Numbered from the stretch's first letter, positions 8,318 through 17,266 are shown. The stretch: 64,000 bases of DNA from Streptomyces sp. LUP30 (GCF_001746365.1 NZ_MJAJ01000004.1:1-64000), one strand, 5' to 3'. Notes: generated by a model from the sequence alone, not told the origin. A program made the numbers and translations.

Positions 8318-9601
8318 ATGAACATCTGTGTAGTAGCACTCGGCAAGATCGGCCTTCCGCTGGCCGTGCAGTTCGCCTCCAAGGGCCACCGGGTCATCGG
8401 CGCGGACGTCAACGAGAAGGTCGTCGAGCTGGTCAACGCCGGCGTCGAGCCGTTCCCCGGCGAGCACGACCTCGACGTCAAGCTGAAGCAGGCCGTCGAC
8501 GCCGGGCTGCTGAGCGCGACGACCGACACCGCGTCCGCGGTCGCCGAGTCCGAGGCGGTCGTCGTGGTCGTCCCGCTGTTCGTGGACGCCGAGGGCACCC
8601 CGGACTTCGGCTGGATGGACTCCGCGACGAAGGCGATCGCCCAGGGCCTCAAGCCCGGCACGCTGGTCTCGTACGAGACGACCCTCCCGGTCGGCACCAC
8701 CCGCACCCGCTGGGCGCCGATGCTGGCCGAGGGCTCGGGCCTGACCGCGGGCGACGACTTCCACCTCGTCTTCTCCCCGGAGCGCGTCCTGACCGGCCGC
8801 GTCTTCTCCGACCTGCGCCGCTACCCCAAGCTGGTCGGCGGCATCGACGAGGCGTCGAGCGCCCGTGGCGTGGAGTTCTACGAGCAGGTCCTCGACTTCG
8901 ACGAGCGTGCCGACCTGCCCCGGCCGAACGGCGTCTGGGACCTGGGCACCGCGGAGGCCTCCGAGCTGGCCAAGCTCGCCGAGACCACCTACCGGGACGT
9001 CAACATCGGCCTGGCGAACCAGTTCGCGCGCTTCGCCGACCAGAACGACATCGACGTCAAGAAGGTCATCGAGGCCTGCAACTCGCAGCCCTACAGCCAC
9101 ATCCACCAGCCGGGCATCGCCGTCGGCGGCCACTGCATCCCGATCTACCCGCGGATGTACCTGTGGAACGACCCGGCCGCGACCGTCGTGCGCTCCGCGC
9201 GTGAGGCCAACGCCGCGATGCCCGAGTACGCCGTCGACCTGCTGGCCGCCGCGTACGGCGACCTGACCGGCGTGAACGTGCTCGTCCTGGGCGCCGCCTA
9301 CCGCGGCGGCGTGAAGGAGACGGCCTTCTCGGGCGTCTTCCCGACCGTCGAGGCCCTCAAGGCGCGCGGCGCGGTCCCGTTCGTCTCGGACCCGATGTAC
9401 ACCGACGCGGAGCTCCTCGCGCACGGCCTGACCCCGCACGCGGGCGAGAAGGTCACCGCGGCGATCCTGCAGGCCGACCACGCCGAGTACCGCACCCTGA
9501 CCCCGGCCGACCTGCCGGACGTCACCGTCCTGGTCGACGGTCGCCGCACGACGGACCCGGAGGCCTGGAAGGGCGTCCGCCGCGTCGTCATCGGCGGCTG
9601 A
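8318..9601 (+). CDS. UDP-glucose/GDP-mannose dehydrogenase-family nucleotide-sugar 6-dehydrogenase (WbpA-like)
   Basis: 427 aa enzyme that oxidises C6 of a UDP-sugar to the carboxylate in two NAD-dependent steps. It opens with the Rossmann motif ICVVALGKIGLPLA and contains the catalytic cysteine C273 in VGGHCIPIYP. The central dimerisation and C-terminal UDP-binding domains (VLGAAYRGGVKE) are intact. It follows the glycosyltransferase by 9 bases, with GGAAG upstream. In this cluster it is the natural first enzyme of a UDP-GlcNAc to UDP-GlcNAcA route. UDP-glucose or UDP-ManNAc as substrate cannot be excluded. Confidence 0.92.
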   Translation: MNICVVALGKIGLPLAVQFASKGHRVIGADVNEKVVELVNAGVEPFPGEHDLDVKLKQAVDAGLLSATTDTASAVAESEAVVVVVPLFVDAEGTPDFGWMDSATKAIAQGLKPGTLVSYETTLPVGTTRTRWAPMLAEGSGLTAGDDFHLVFSPERVLTGRVFSDLRRYPKLVGGIDEASSARGVEFYEQVLDFDERADLPRPNGVWDLGTAEASELAKLAETTYRDVNIGLANQFARFADQNDIDVKKVIEACNSQPYSHIHQPGIAVGGHCIPIYPRMYLWNDPAATVVRSAREANAAMPEYAVDLLAAAYGDLTGVNVLVLGAAYRGGVKETAFSGVFPTVEALKARGAVPFVSDPMYTDAELLAHGLTPHAGEKVTAAILQADHAEYRTLTPADLPDVTVLVDGRRTTDPEAWKGVRRVVIGG

Positions 9602-9624
9602 CACCCGTACGCGAGCAACCTCGT

Positions 9625-9653
9625 GGCCCCGCCCCGCACCTCGGGGCGGGGTC
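9625..9653 (+). terminator. Hairpin between the dehydrogenase and galE
   Basis: A G/C-only stem pairs 9626-9635 with 9642-9651 around a 6-base loop, between the dehydrogenase stop and the galE ribosome-binding site. It probably reduces readthrough into galE or stabilises the upstream mRNA. Confidence 0.5.
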
Positions 9654-9674
9654 CTCGTGCAGGAAGGTTTTCCC

Positions 9675-10643
9675 ATGTCCTGGCTGATCACGGGCGGAGC
9701 CGGATTCATCGGCTCGCATGTCGTGAAGGCGATGACGGACGCCGGCGAGCGGGTCGTCGTCCTCGACGATCTGAGCACGGGCCGGGCCGAGCGGCTCCCG
9801 GACGGTGTGGTGCTGGAGGTCGGCACGGTCCTCGACGGGGACACCGTCGCACGCGTGCTGCGCGAGCACGGCATCACCGGCATCGTGCACATCGCGGGCA
9901 AGAAGCAGGTGGCCGAGTCCGTGGACCGGCCGCTGTACTACTACCGCGAGAACGTCGAGGGCATGCGGGTCCTGCTCGACGCGGCCGTCTCCGCGGGGAT
10001 CGGACGGTTCCTGTTCTCCTCGTCCGCCGCCGTGTACGGCATGCCCGACGTCGACCTCGTCACCGAGAAGACGCCGTGCGCGCCGATCAACCCCTACGGT
10101 GAGACCAAGCTCGCGGGCGAATGGCTGGTCGGGGCGGTCGGCGCCCGCCACGGCATGGCGACCGCCTCGCTGCGCTACTTCAACGTGGCGGGCGCCGCCA
10201 CCCCCGAGCTCGGTGACGAAGGCGTCTTCAACCTCGTCCCCATGGTCTTCGAACGCCTGGAGGCGGACGAGGCCCCGCGGATCTTCGGTGACGACTACGC
10301 GACGCCCGACGGGACCTGCGTCCGCGACTACATCCACGTCGAGGACATCGCCGCCGCCCATGTCGCGGCCGCCCGACGGCTGGCCGCCGATCCGGACGCC
10401 CGGCTGGTCCTCAACATCGGCCGGGGCGAGGGGGTCTCGGTCGCCGAGATGATCGGTGTGATCCAGGAGGTCACCGGTCGTGCGGAGGCCGCACCCCTGG
10501 TGTCCGGTCGCCGACCGGGGGACCCGGCCCGGGTCGTCGCCTCCGCCGACCTCATCCGCGAGGAACTCGGCTGGAGCGCGGAGCGCGATGTGCGGGAGAT
10601 GGTGGAGTCCGCGTGGGCGGGATGGCGGCTGCGGCACCCCTGA
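9675..10643 (+). CDS. galE: UDP-glucose/UDP-GlcNAc 4-epimerase
   Basis: Extended short-chain dehydrogenase of 322 aa interconverting UDP-Glc/UDP-Gal or UDP-GlcNAc/UDP-GalNAc through a C4 keto intermediate. It shows the NAD motif TGGAGFIGSH, the serine block SSSAAVYG and the catalytic pair Y141/K145 (YGETK). ATG 9675 is preferred over the in-frame GTG 9657 because AGGAAGG at 9661-9667 sits 7 bases before it. It is the last plus-strand gene of the first wall block and ends in a bidirectional terminator against the convergent glycosyltransferase. The position suggests it supplies Gal or GalNAc for the same polymer. Confidence 0.93.
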   Translation: MSWLITGGAGFIGSHVVKAMTDAGERVVVLDDLSTGRAERLPDGVVLEVGTVLDGDTVARVLREHGITGIVHIAGKKQVAESVDRPLYYYRENVEGMRVLLDAAVSAGIGRFLFSSSAAVYGMPDVDLVTEKTPCAPINPYGETKLAGEWLVGAVGARHGMATASLRYFNVAGAATPELGDEGVFNLVPMVFERLEADEAPRIFGDDYATPDGTCVRDYIHVEDIAAAHVAAARRLAADPDARLVLNIGRGEGVSVAEMIGVIQEVTGRAEAAPLVSGRRPGDPARVVASADLIREELGWSAERDVREMVESAWAGWRLRHP

Positions 10644-10680
10644 GCGCGCCCGCGCGAGGCATGAGGTGTTCGGTGAGCGC

Positions 10681-10723
10681 ATGAGTGAGGGCCCCTGGAA
10701 CAGATCCCGGGGCCCTCACTCAT
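10681..10723 (+). terminator. Bidirectional terminator between galE and the convergent operon
   Basis: Perfect 15-bp inverted repeat, 10681-10695 with 10709-10723, around a 13-base loop. It lies between the 3' ends of galE (+) and the glycosyltransferase (-), so it can end transcription from both sides. Confidence 0.85.
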
Positions 10724-10742
10724 GCGGTGCGACGGCGGCCGC

Positions 10743-12896
10743 TCAGCCGGCCTGCTCGTCGTCGAGGAACAGCTCCTCGAAGTGCTTCTGCACCACGGGC
10801 CAGTCCCACACCGTCAGTGCGTGCTCGGCGGCGAGCTTGCCCGCCCCGCGCCAGGACTCCTCCGTGGCCGTGATCTTCAGGATCCGCTCGGCCGCCTCTG
10901 CGGGAGAGGCCACCACCCAGCCCTCGGGGTAGAGGGTACGGGCGCTGTTCGGCTTGCCCGCGTAGAACGGCCAGTCGCGGACCACGGGGACGGCACCGCT
11001 GGCGGCGCCCTCCATCAGGCCGACGTGGCAGCCCTCGCGGACCGAGGAGCTCAGGATCGTACCGATCTCGACGAGCTTCGACGGGACGTCGTCCGTCGCG
11101 CCCAGCCGGACCACCGCGCCGGACTCCTCCAGTGGCTCCAGCAGCTCCTCGAACTCGTTCAGGTAGTCCTTCGTGGCCCGGCTGGTCTTCGGGTCCATGT
11201 CGCCCCCGACCAGCAGCAGCCGGTAGCGCTCGTCGTGCTTGCGGACCCGCGCCAGGACGTCCAGGGCCCACTTCGGGTCCTTCGCGACCTGGCTGATGCC
11301 GACCAGACCGAGGTTGAAGCGGGCCTCGGCCGGCTTCACCCGGTTGAAGCCCGACAGGTCCATGGCGTTGTCGATGAGGTGGAACCGCGGAGCCTGCTCG
11401 CCGCGCAGCGTCGGCACGAGCGAGGCAGTCAGGTCCTGCACGTGCGGGGCGACGAAGACCATGTCGTCGATCCGGGAGAAGTCCGTCATGTGCGGCCAGC
11501 GCGTGAAGGCCTCGTAGCTGTGCAGGCGCACGACGATCCGGGTGTCGCCCGGGTCGATCGTGGTGAGCATCGCGGCCGGACCCGCCGCCCACTCGAGGAA
11601 CAGGGTGTCGGCCCAGTCGAGGTGCGGGCGCATCAGGCGCTCCACCTCTTCCTGGTAGTCGCTCGTGTCGCCCGCCAGGCGGTCCTTGAGCATCCGCGGG
11701 GCCGCCCACGAGATCCGCTTCAGGTGCTTGTTGGCGGCCAGGTCGAGGTAGCGCAGCTCGACGCCGGGGTGGTCGGCGAAGTGTTCCTTGATCAGGTGCA
11801 GGAAGTTGTCGTTGGCGCTCGTCGCCACCAGCAGCCGCAGCGGGCGGTCGGTGGGGGCGGGCGCGGCGGGCGCCTTGCGGCCGCGGGGGCGGCTCAGTGC
11901 CTGGAACGCCTTGGAGCGGTGCAGCGGGGCGACGAAGCCCTCGGCGTCCTTGGCCAGCGGCGACGACAACTGGTCGATGTGCAGCACCCGGTGGAAATGC
12001 AGGAACAGGGCACGGTTCAGCGCCTCGGCGGCGTCGTCGGTCCTCCCCCTGGCGAAGAGCGCGTCGGCGTTGGCGAGCTGGGCGGCTACCGCCCTGCCCA
12101 GGTGGCGGGGGCTGATGCCCTTCTTCAGCTCCTGCATGACGCCCTCGTTGTAGAGGTCCGCCCGCAGTTGCAGGTCCGGGATCTTCGACGCGGCGTCCGC
12201 CAGGGTGAGCGCGGCGCCGCTGGTACGGCCCGCCCACTGCATGCCTTCGGCGACGTACCGCGAGGTCGCGGCGCGCACCCTTATGGGCACGCCGGGCGCG
12301 GTCACCGCCGAGCGCCACAGACGGGCGCCGACACCGGACCGCATCAGGGGCCGGGGGGTGGCGGTGCGCACCAGCTGCGCGGGCAGCCGGTCGACCGAGC
12401 GCCTCACGTCACGGGCGACGGCGCTCAGCGGTGGCAGGACGGTGGAACGGCGGACCGTGGGACCGCCCTGTGCCTTCAGCTCCTCCACGGCCTTCAGCGC
12501 GGGCGCGAGCCCGAACTTGGCCGCGGCCGTGCGGTTGTACTCGGCGAGCCGCCACACCGTGTACACGGCGGCCACGTCCAGCGCGACGAGGACGTCGGCC
12601 TTGCGGCCATGGGAGCGCAGCCACGAATCGCCGCGCACCTGAGTCCAGTTGCGCAGACCACGCGGGGCCTTGCCGAGCCGGCGGCGCACGGCCTGGCTGC
12701 GGTGCTTGAGGGTGCGCGGCAGCTGGTGCGCCGTGGCCAGCTCCACCTTGGCGAGTTCCTCGGGGACGCCCTCGGCGTCCAGGTGGAAGATGCCCGCCAG
12801 ATGCACACGAGCGCCCTGGGCGTTGAACTTGCGCACCGTGTCGGCGAGTACGCCGAAATTAGGCCGGACGGACGCCACGAGCAGGACTTCGGTCAC
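10743..12896 (-). CDS. Large GT-B-like glycosyltransferase
   Basis: 717 aa. The C-terminal part (about 520-700) looks like a GT4-type nucleotide-sugar-binding Rossmann domain: FNLGLVGISQVAKDPKWALDVL, LLLVGGDMD, and SSSVREGCHVGLMEGAASG, which has the usual E-x7-E spacing. The N-terminal ~480 residues form an Arg/Ala-rich first domain I cannot assign. GTG 12896 overlaps the stop of the upstream gene (GTGA), so the two are translationally coupled. It is the last gene of the minus-strand wall block. It probably adds a sugar or sugar-phosphate in wall-polymer synthesis; the donor is unknown. Confidence 0.75.
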   Translation of the reverse strand: MTEVLLVASVRPNFGVLADTVRKFNAQGARVHLAGIFHLDAEGVPEELAKVELATAHQLPRTLKHRSQAVRRRLGKAPRGLRNWTQVRGDSWLRSHGRKADVLVALDVAAVYTVWRLAEYNRTAAAKFGLAPALKAVEELKAQGGPTVRRSTVLPPLSAVARDVRRSVDRLPAQLVRTATPRPLMRSGVGARLWRSAVTAPGVPIRVRAATSRYVAEGMQWAGRTSGAALTLADAASKIPDLQLRADLYNEGVMQELKKGISPRHLGRAVAAQLANADALFARGRTDDAAEALNRALFLHFHRVLHIDQLSSPLAKDAEGFVAPLHRSKAFQALSRPRGRKAPAAPAPTDRPLRLLVATSANDNFLHLIKEHFADHPGVELRYLDLAANKHLKRISWAAPRMLKDRLAGDTSDYQEEVERLMRPHLDWADTLFLEWAAGPAAMLTTIDPGDTRIVVRLHSYEAFTRWPHMTDFSRIDDMVFVAPHVQDLTASLVPTLRGEQAPRFHLIDNAMDLSGFNRVKPAEARFNLGLVGISQVAKDPKWALDVLARVRKHDERYRLLLVGGDMDPKTSRATKDYLNEFEELLEPLEESGAVVRLGATDDVPSKLVEIGTILSSSVREGCHVGLMEGAASGAVPVVRDWPFYAGKPNSARTLYPEGWVVASPAEAAERILKITATEESWRGAGKLAAEHALTVWDWPVVQKHFEELFLDDEQAG

Positions 12897-14242
12897 TTGG
12901 CGAGCTCCTCGACAAGGTTCTTGACGGCGGAGGACATCAGCGCCTCACGCGTGAACTGGTCGGCGTGGGCCATCGCCTCGGCGTGCTCCTCGTCGGTGGT
13001 CTCCACCGCCATGTGGGCGGCCTTGATGAAGGACTCGGTCAGGCCCGCCTCGTCGAGGCCGGGGGCGCCGGTCCACAGCGGGTGGCCCCTCAGCACGTTC
13101 GAGGCGTCGTGCTCGACGGCGTGCGCCGACACGATCGGCAGGCCGGTCGCCATGTACTCGTACACCTTGCCGGAGGTGACGAACCGGCCGCCGATGAGGA
13201 TCAGCACCATGGCGTCCCAGCGGGCGTAGATCGAGGAGACCTCGGCCTTGGCGGCGGGACCGCCGAAGACCACGCCGTCGGCCTCGGCCTCCTTGAAGAC
13301 CTCGGCATGGCGGTTCGCCCCGCGGCTGGCGCCGTTGCCGAGGTGGCCGCGCAGTTCGAAGCGCGCGTTCGCCAGCAGCGGCTCCTTCGCGCGGGCCGCG
13401 CGCCAGGCGTTCAGCACCGTTTCCAGGTGCGGGACGGTGAAGTTGACCGTGCCGAGGTAGCCGAAGACCAGTCCCGACTCGGGGTCGGGGCTGTGCGACC
13501 GGCCCGGCGAGCTGTCCGCGTCGTAGCCGTTGCGGACAACGTGCACGCGGTTCGCGAGCTCGGGGTAGCGCTTGCGGTAGTGCTCGGCGATGGGGTCGTT
13601 GACGACCCACAGCGACACCGCGTCGGCCAGGATCTTCTGTTCCCAGACGCCCTCGGCGGAGTCGCGGGCGAAAGCCTCGACGCCGTCGATGACGTCGATG
13701 GACCAGCCGTCGCGGAAGTCCACCGCGTACGGCACCTTCGCCTCTTCCCACAGCTTCCAGGCCGCGGCGAGGTTCACGTACGGCACGCAGCTGGCGAGCA
13801 GCAGGTCCGCCGGGTGCTCCTGGTGGATGCGCAGCACGGCCTCCTCCAGGTCACCGCGCCACTCACCGAAGTTGGGCTCCGGGAACGTCTCGGTCTGGCG
13901 CCTGCGGAGCTTGGCGACCCAGCCGTTGGGGTCGAGGGCACGCGCCTCGTCGAAGAGGCGGATGTCCGTCTCGAGGTCGTCGCGCGACAGCGGCAGCTCG
14001 ACGATCTTCACCCGGGGGTCGACCTGGTCCAGCAGGGAGAGGTCGATGCCCGAGTCGAGTTCCCAGGACTCCCGGGCGATGTTGACGACCGTGACGTCCC
14101 AGCCGGCCCTCACGAACTGGTTGGCGGTCTCGCGCATCCGGTACGTGGAACTCTTGGCGGCCGGCGGGAAGCCGATGGCGAGATAGATGACGTGCGGTCG
14201 CTTGCCTTCCGCAGGCGGCCCGGACGGGGGAGACGATGACAT
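12893..14242 (-). CDS. GT-B/GT4-family glycosyltransferase
   Basis: 449 aa from ATG 14242 (MSSSPPSGPPAEGKRPHVIY); translation further upstream is of poor quality and runs over a region with no ribosome-binding site. Two Rossmann-like halves are visible: an N-terminal acceptor domain (VIYLAIGFPPAAKSSTYRM) and a C-terminal donor domain beginning VFGYLGTVNFTVPHLETVL with the E-containing motif GKVYEYMATGLPIV. No membrane segments. It sits between the WbpI-type epimerase gene and the large glycosyltransferase, overlapping the latter by 4 bases. Expected to transfer an activated sugar, perhaps the diacetamido-uronic acid made by neighbouring genes, to a lipid-linked acceptor. Confidence 0.82.
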   Translation of the reverse strand: MSSSPPSGPPAEGKRPHVIYLAIGFPPAAKSSTYRMRETANQFVRAGWDVTVVNIARESWELDSGIDLSLLDQVDPRVKIVELPLSRDDLETDIRLFDEARALDPNGWVAKLRRRQTETFPEPNFGEWRGDLEEAVLRIHQEHPADLLLASCVPYVNLAAAWKLWEEAKVPYAVDFRDGWSIDVIDGVEAFARDSAEGVWEQKILADAVSLWVVNDPIAEHYRKRYPELANRVHVVRNGYDADSSPGRSHSPDPESGLVFGYLGTVNFTVPHLETVLNAWRAARAKEPLLANARFELRGHLGNGASRGANRHAEVFKEAEADGVVFGGPAAKAEVSSIYARWDAMVLILIGGRFVTSGKVYEYMATGLPIVSAHAVEHDASNVLRGHPLWTGAPGLDEAGLTESFIKAAHMAVETTDEEHAEAMAHADQFTREALMSSAVKNLVEELAK

Positions 14243-14339
14243 AGCGGTTGACGCTAGCACGCTGACATGCGCGGACTGTGGGTCACACGTCGCCGCCCGT
14301 AAGGGGGCGGCCACGGCCCTCGAATCCGCGTTTCTCATG

Positions 14340-15443
14340 TCAGACGGGCCGGCTTCCCCCCTTCCATTCCTCCATGAGACGGACGACGTTGTGCGCGGCG
14401 CGGCCGTCGCCGTACGGGATGCCGGGATCGTCGGTCGGCACGGCACGGGTCACGGTCTCGGCCCACTTCTGGGGCGTCAGCGCCTGCGGGTCCGGTACGA
14501 GGACGTTCCAGCCCGTGGCGACGGTTTCCACCCATTCGGTCTCCGGGCGGATGGTGGTGCAGATGCGCTCCAGCAGGAACGCCTCCTTCTGCAGACCGCC
14601 GGAGTCCGTCACCACACCGACCGAGGCCAGGACGGCGGCGACCAGGCTCGCGTAGGGCAGCGGGCGGCCGACGTGCAGGTTGCCCTTGGACAGGTCGATG
14701 CCGTGCTCGTGGGCGCGGGCGACGAGTCGCGGGTGGGCGGCGAGCGCCACCGGCACGGGCAGCCCGGCGAGCGAGTCGACGATCGCGGCGAGCCGCTCGG
14801 GGTCGTCGGTGTTGTCCGGGCGGTGCAGGGTCGCCAGCAGGAAGGGCTGGGACGGGTCGATGCCCTCGGGCAGTTCCGGCGCGGGGAACTCCCCGGCGCG
14901 GACCTGGTCGCGGATGCGCAGGCAGATGTCGACCATCACGTCGCCGGCCAGCCGGGCGCGCTCGGCGAGTCCCTCGTTCGCGAGGTGGCGCATGGCCTCC
15001 TCGGTGGGTGCGAGGAGCAGGTCGGCGCTGTGGTCGGTGAGGACGCGGTTGTGCTCCTCCGGCATCCGCCGGTTGAAGGAGCGCAGGCCCGCCTCCAGGT
15101 GCGCCACGGGCAGGTGCATCTTCACCGCCGACAGCGCGCCGGCGATGGTGGAGTTGGTGTCGCCGTAGACGAGCACCCAGTCGGGCTGCTCACGCTCGAG
15201 GACCGGGTCCAGCGCGGAGAGGACGGCGCCGGTCTGCACGCCGTGGCTGCCGGAGCCCACACCGAGGTGGACGTCCGGGTCCGGGATGCCGAGCCCGGAG
15301 AAGAAGACGTCCGAGAGGTCGGCGTCGTAGTGCTGCCCGGTGTGCACGATCACGTGCTCGTGCTCGGTGCCCACGAAGGCGGCCGCGACGGCGGCGAGCT
15401 TCACCAACTGGGGACGGGCACCTACGATGCTGATGACTTTCAC
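14340..15443 (-). CDS. Non-hydrolysing UDP-GlcNAc-type 2-epimerase (WbpI-like)
   Basis: 367 aa from GTG 15443 (MKVISIVGARPQLVKL). It inverts C2 of a UDP-2-acetamido sugar. Family motifs are clear: IVHTGQHYDADLS, VYGDTNSTIAGAL, VAHLEAGLRSF, the active-site stretch MPEEHNRVLTDH and TDSGGLQKEA. The RSFN-x2-MPEE-x-NR signature resembles WbpI (the UDP-GlcNAc(3NAc)A epimerase) more than housekeeping WecB, which reads AGLRTGD…PEEANR. That is why it is proposed as the last step of a UDP-ManNAc(3NAc)A route. A purine-rich AGAAGAAGAG precedes the start. The 98 bases between it and the downstream glycosyltransferase contain no obvious terminator, so the genes are probably co-transcribed. Confidence 0.9.
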   Translation of the reverse strand: MKVISIVGARPQLVKLAAVAAAFVGTEHEHVIVHTGQHYDADLSDVFFSGLGIPDPDVHLGVGSGSHGVQTGAVLSALDPVLEREQPDWVLVYGDTNSTIAGALSAVKMHLPVAHLEAGLRSFNRRMPEEHNRVLTDHSADLLLAPTEEAMRHLANEGLAERARLAGDVMVDICLRIRDQVRAGEFPAPELPEGIDPSQPFLLATLHRPDNTDDPERLAAIVDSLAGLPVPVALAAHPRLVARAHEHGIDLSKGNLHVGRPLPYASLVAAVLASVGVVTDSGGLQKEAFLLERICTTIRPETEWVETVATGWNVLVPDPQALTPQKWAETVTRAVPTDDPGIPYGDGRAAHNVVRLMEEWKGGSRPV

Positions 15444-15701
15444 AGAGCACTCTTCTTCTGGGGGGCGACTGAGCAAAAGAAACGGGTAGGAAGATGGTAG
15501 GCAGAGCGTTAGACGCACCAGGTCCGTGACGGGTTGCCCCTCGGCGGGTGCGTCGTGTCCATGCCGTGGTCAGAACACGGCTTCCCTGCTTCTTCCCACC
15601 CGGATAACGGTTTCGTGAATTTTGCGTTTGCGTGGGTGGAAACCAGGACAATCGGTGTCGGCCGCGGGACGGCTTCCCTCGCCGACTGCCGCTGAGGGTT
15701 C

Positions 15702-16304
15702 CTACAGGGCGCGCTCCACGAGCGCCCCGTCCTTCTCCTCGTACAGAGAACCGGTCTGGGGGCACTCCCACACCCCGGCCTCCGTGTCCCGCTCCACCAG
15801 GCGGACGCCGGCCCGGCCGACCCAGCCGACCCGACGGGCCGGAACGCCTACGACCAGCGCGAAGTCCGGGACGTCCTTGGTCACCACGGCGCCCGCGGCC
15901 ACCATGGCCCAGCGGCCGATGGCGAGCGGCGCGACGCACACGGAGCGGGCGCCGATCGAGGCGCCGTCGCCGATCCTCACTCCGACGGCCTCCCAGTCAC
16001 CGCCGCGCTTCTGGTTGCCGTCAGGGTCCACGGAACGCGGGTTGTGGTCGTTGGTGAGCACCACGGCCGGCCCGATGAAGACACCGTCACCGAGTTCGGC
16101 GGGCTCGTAGACGAGGGCGTAGTTCTGCAGCTTGCAGTTGTCGCCCATCCGCACGCCCGAGCCGACATACGCGCCGCGGCCCACGACACAGCCCTCACCG
16201 AGGCGTGCGCCTTCGCGGATCTGCGCGAGGTCCCAGACGCTGCTCCCGGCGCCGATCTCGGCACGGTCGTCGACCTGGGCACTGGGCTGGACCCTGTAGT
16301 TCAC
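15702..16304 (-). CDS. Hexapeptide-repeat N-acetyltransferase (WbpD/QdtC-like)
   Basis: 200 aa left-handed beta-helix acyltransferase. Imperfect hexapeptides run from about residue 6 to 150 (AEIGAGSSVWDLAQIREGARLG, GVRIGDGASIGARSV). The TNDHNPRSVDPDG loop carries the histidine and asparagine typical of UDP- or dTDP-3-amino-sugar N-acetyltransferases. GTG 16304 is preceded by GGAAGG and GGAG. It is the first gene of the minus-strand wall block and diverges from rplU; a 258-base gap separates it from the epimerase gene. Inferred job: acetyl transfer from acetyl-CoA to the 3-amino group made by the aminotransferase at 4356. The extra ~45 C-terminal residues (ECPQTGSLYEEKDG) may be a small capping segment. 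Confidence 0.85.
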   Translation of the reverse strand: MNYRVQPSAQVDDRAEIGAGSSVWDLAQIREGARLGEGCVVGRGAYVGSGVRMGDNCKLQNYALVYEPAELGDGVFIGPAVVLTNDHNPRSVDPDGNQKRGGDWEAVGVRIGDGASIGARSVCVAPLAIGRWAMVAAGAVVTKDVPDFALVVGVPARRVGWVGRAGVRLVERDTEAGVWECPQTGSLYEEKDGALVERAL

Positions 16305-16676
16305 TTCTCCGCCTTCCGGGTGTCTGGCATCACCGGGCGAGCATACGGGCCCGCAATCGCAGGGCCCGGGGTGGCCGGTTCCGCTCGCGGCACCGGAGAT
16401 CGCGGATGGGTCCGGCTCGGCCAGGGCGTCGAGGGGCCGTTGAAGGAAGCTGGTCGGCGGCGCTCGCGACCCGGGAGTCGCCACGGGGCCCGGTTTGACC
16501 CCTCCAGCCGGGCCCCGTAGCCTGGTCCCTCGGCGTGTCGGTTGACGTGCCACATCTCCGTAAACCCTCTTCCTCCCGGGTACCGGTACCTAGGTGGCCG
16601 GGAGAGGCCGTCCGTGTTCGTTCCCGGGTGGCTGGACTGCGGGGATGCCGTCCCAGAGCGAGAGAGTGAGATCCGC
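16305..16676. promoter_or_regulatory. Divergent promoter region with hairpins between the acetyltransferase and rplU
   Basis: About 370 bp without a credible gene. It must hold promoters for the minus-strand wall block and for rplU-rpmA. An 11-bp perfect stem (16484-16494 with 16508-16518) lies in the middle. Nearer rplU a 12-bp palindrome GGTACCGGTACC (16579-16590) sits inside a 7-bp stem (16573-16579 with 16598-16604), within what should be the rplU leader. TTGACG at 16542 is a possible -35 box. Whether the leader structures mediate ribosomal-protein feedback is unknown. Confidence 0.4.
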
Positions 16677-16997
16677 GTGTACGCCATCGTGCGCAGCGGT
16701 GGTCGCCAGCACAAGGTTGCTGTCGGCGACATCGTTGAGGTTGACAAGATTTCCACTGCCAAGGTTGGCGACACGGTCGAGCTCTCGACCCTGCTCGTTG
16801 TCGACGGTGACGCTGTGACCAGCGACCCGTGGGTTCTGGCCGGCATCAAGGTCCAGGCCGAGGTCGTGGACCACCACAAGGGTGTGAAGATCGACATCCT
16901 TCGCTACAAGAACAAGACCGGCTACCGCCGTCGTCAGGGCCACCGCCAGCAGTACACGGCGATCAAGGTCACTGAGATCCCCGCGGCTGCGAAGTAA
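16677..16997 (+). CDS. rplU: 50S ribosomal protein L21
   Basis: 106 aa, standard length for bL21, an early-assembly 23S rRNA-binding protein. It begins [17 protein letters not shown] and carries the typical [10 protein letters not shown] segment near the C-terminus. The start is GTG 16677, with the purine-rich GAGAGAGTGAG just upstream. rpmA follows 14 bases later, the usual rplU-rpmA pair, and obg comes after a terminator. Confidence 0.98.
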   Translation: MYAIVRSGGRQHKVAVGDIVEVDKISTAKVGDTVELSTLLVVDGDAVTSDPWVLAGIKVQAEVVDHHKGVKIDILRYKNKTGYRRRQGHRQQYTAIKVTEIPAAAK

Positions 16998-17011
16998 GGG
17001 ACTGAGGAGAC

Positions 17012-17266
17012 ATGGCACACAAGAAGGGCGCATCGTCCACCCGGAACGGTCGCGACTCCAATGCCCAGCGGCTCGGCGTGAAGCGCTTCGGCGGTCAGGT
17101 CGTCAACGCGGGTGAGATCCTGGTCCGCCAGCGCGGCACGCACTTCCACCCCGGCGCGGGCGTCGGCCGTGGCGGCGACGACACGCTGTTCGCGCTGAAC
17201 GCCGGTGCGGTGGAGTTCGGCACCCACCGTGGCCGCAAGGTCGTGAACATCGTTCCGGTCGCCTGA
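17012..17266 (+). CDS. rpmA: 50S ribosomal protein L27
   Basis: 84 aa bL27. The N-terminus starts [15 protein letters not shown] directly after Met, the form used by bacteria whose L27 is not proteolytically trimmed; this tail reaches the peptidyl-transferase centre. A GAGGAG ribosome-binding site precedes the ATG. Co-transcribed with rplU. A strong nested hairpin with a short T-run follows the stop. Confidence 0.98.
   Translation: MAHKKGASSTRNGRDSNAQRLGVKRFGGQVVNAGEILVRQRGTHFHPGAGVGRGGDDTLFALNAGAVEFGTHRGRKVVNIVPVA

Noticed and set aside
6497..9901. A 1134-codon minus-strand frame across the glycosyltransferase and dehydrogenase genes
   Set aside because: It spans two recognisable genes and their gap, has no domain signature, and its composition is typical of antisense shadows in GC-rich DNA.
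16542..16676. An N-terminal extension of L21 upstream of GTG 16677
   Set aside because: L21 homologs start at the [10 protein letters not shown] segment, and the upstream translation is unrelated sequence over the structured leader.
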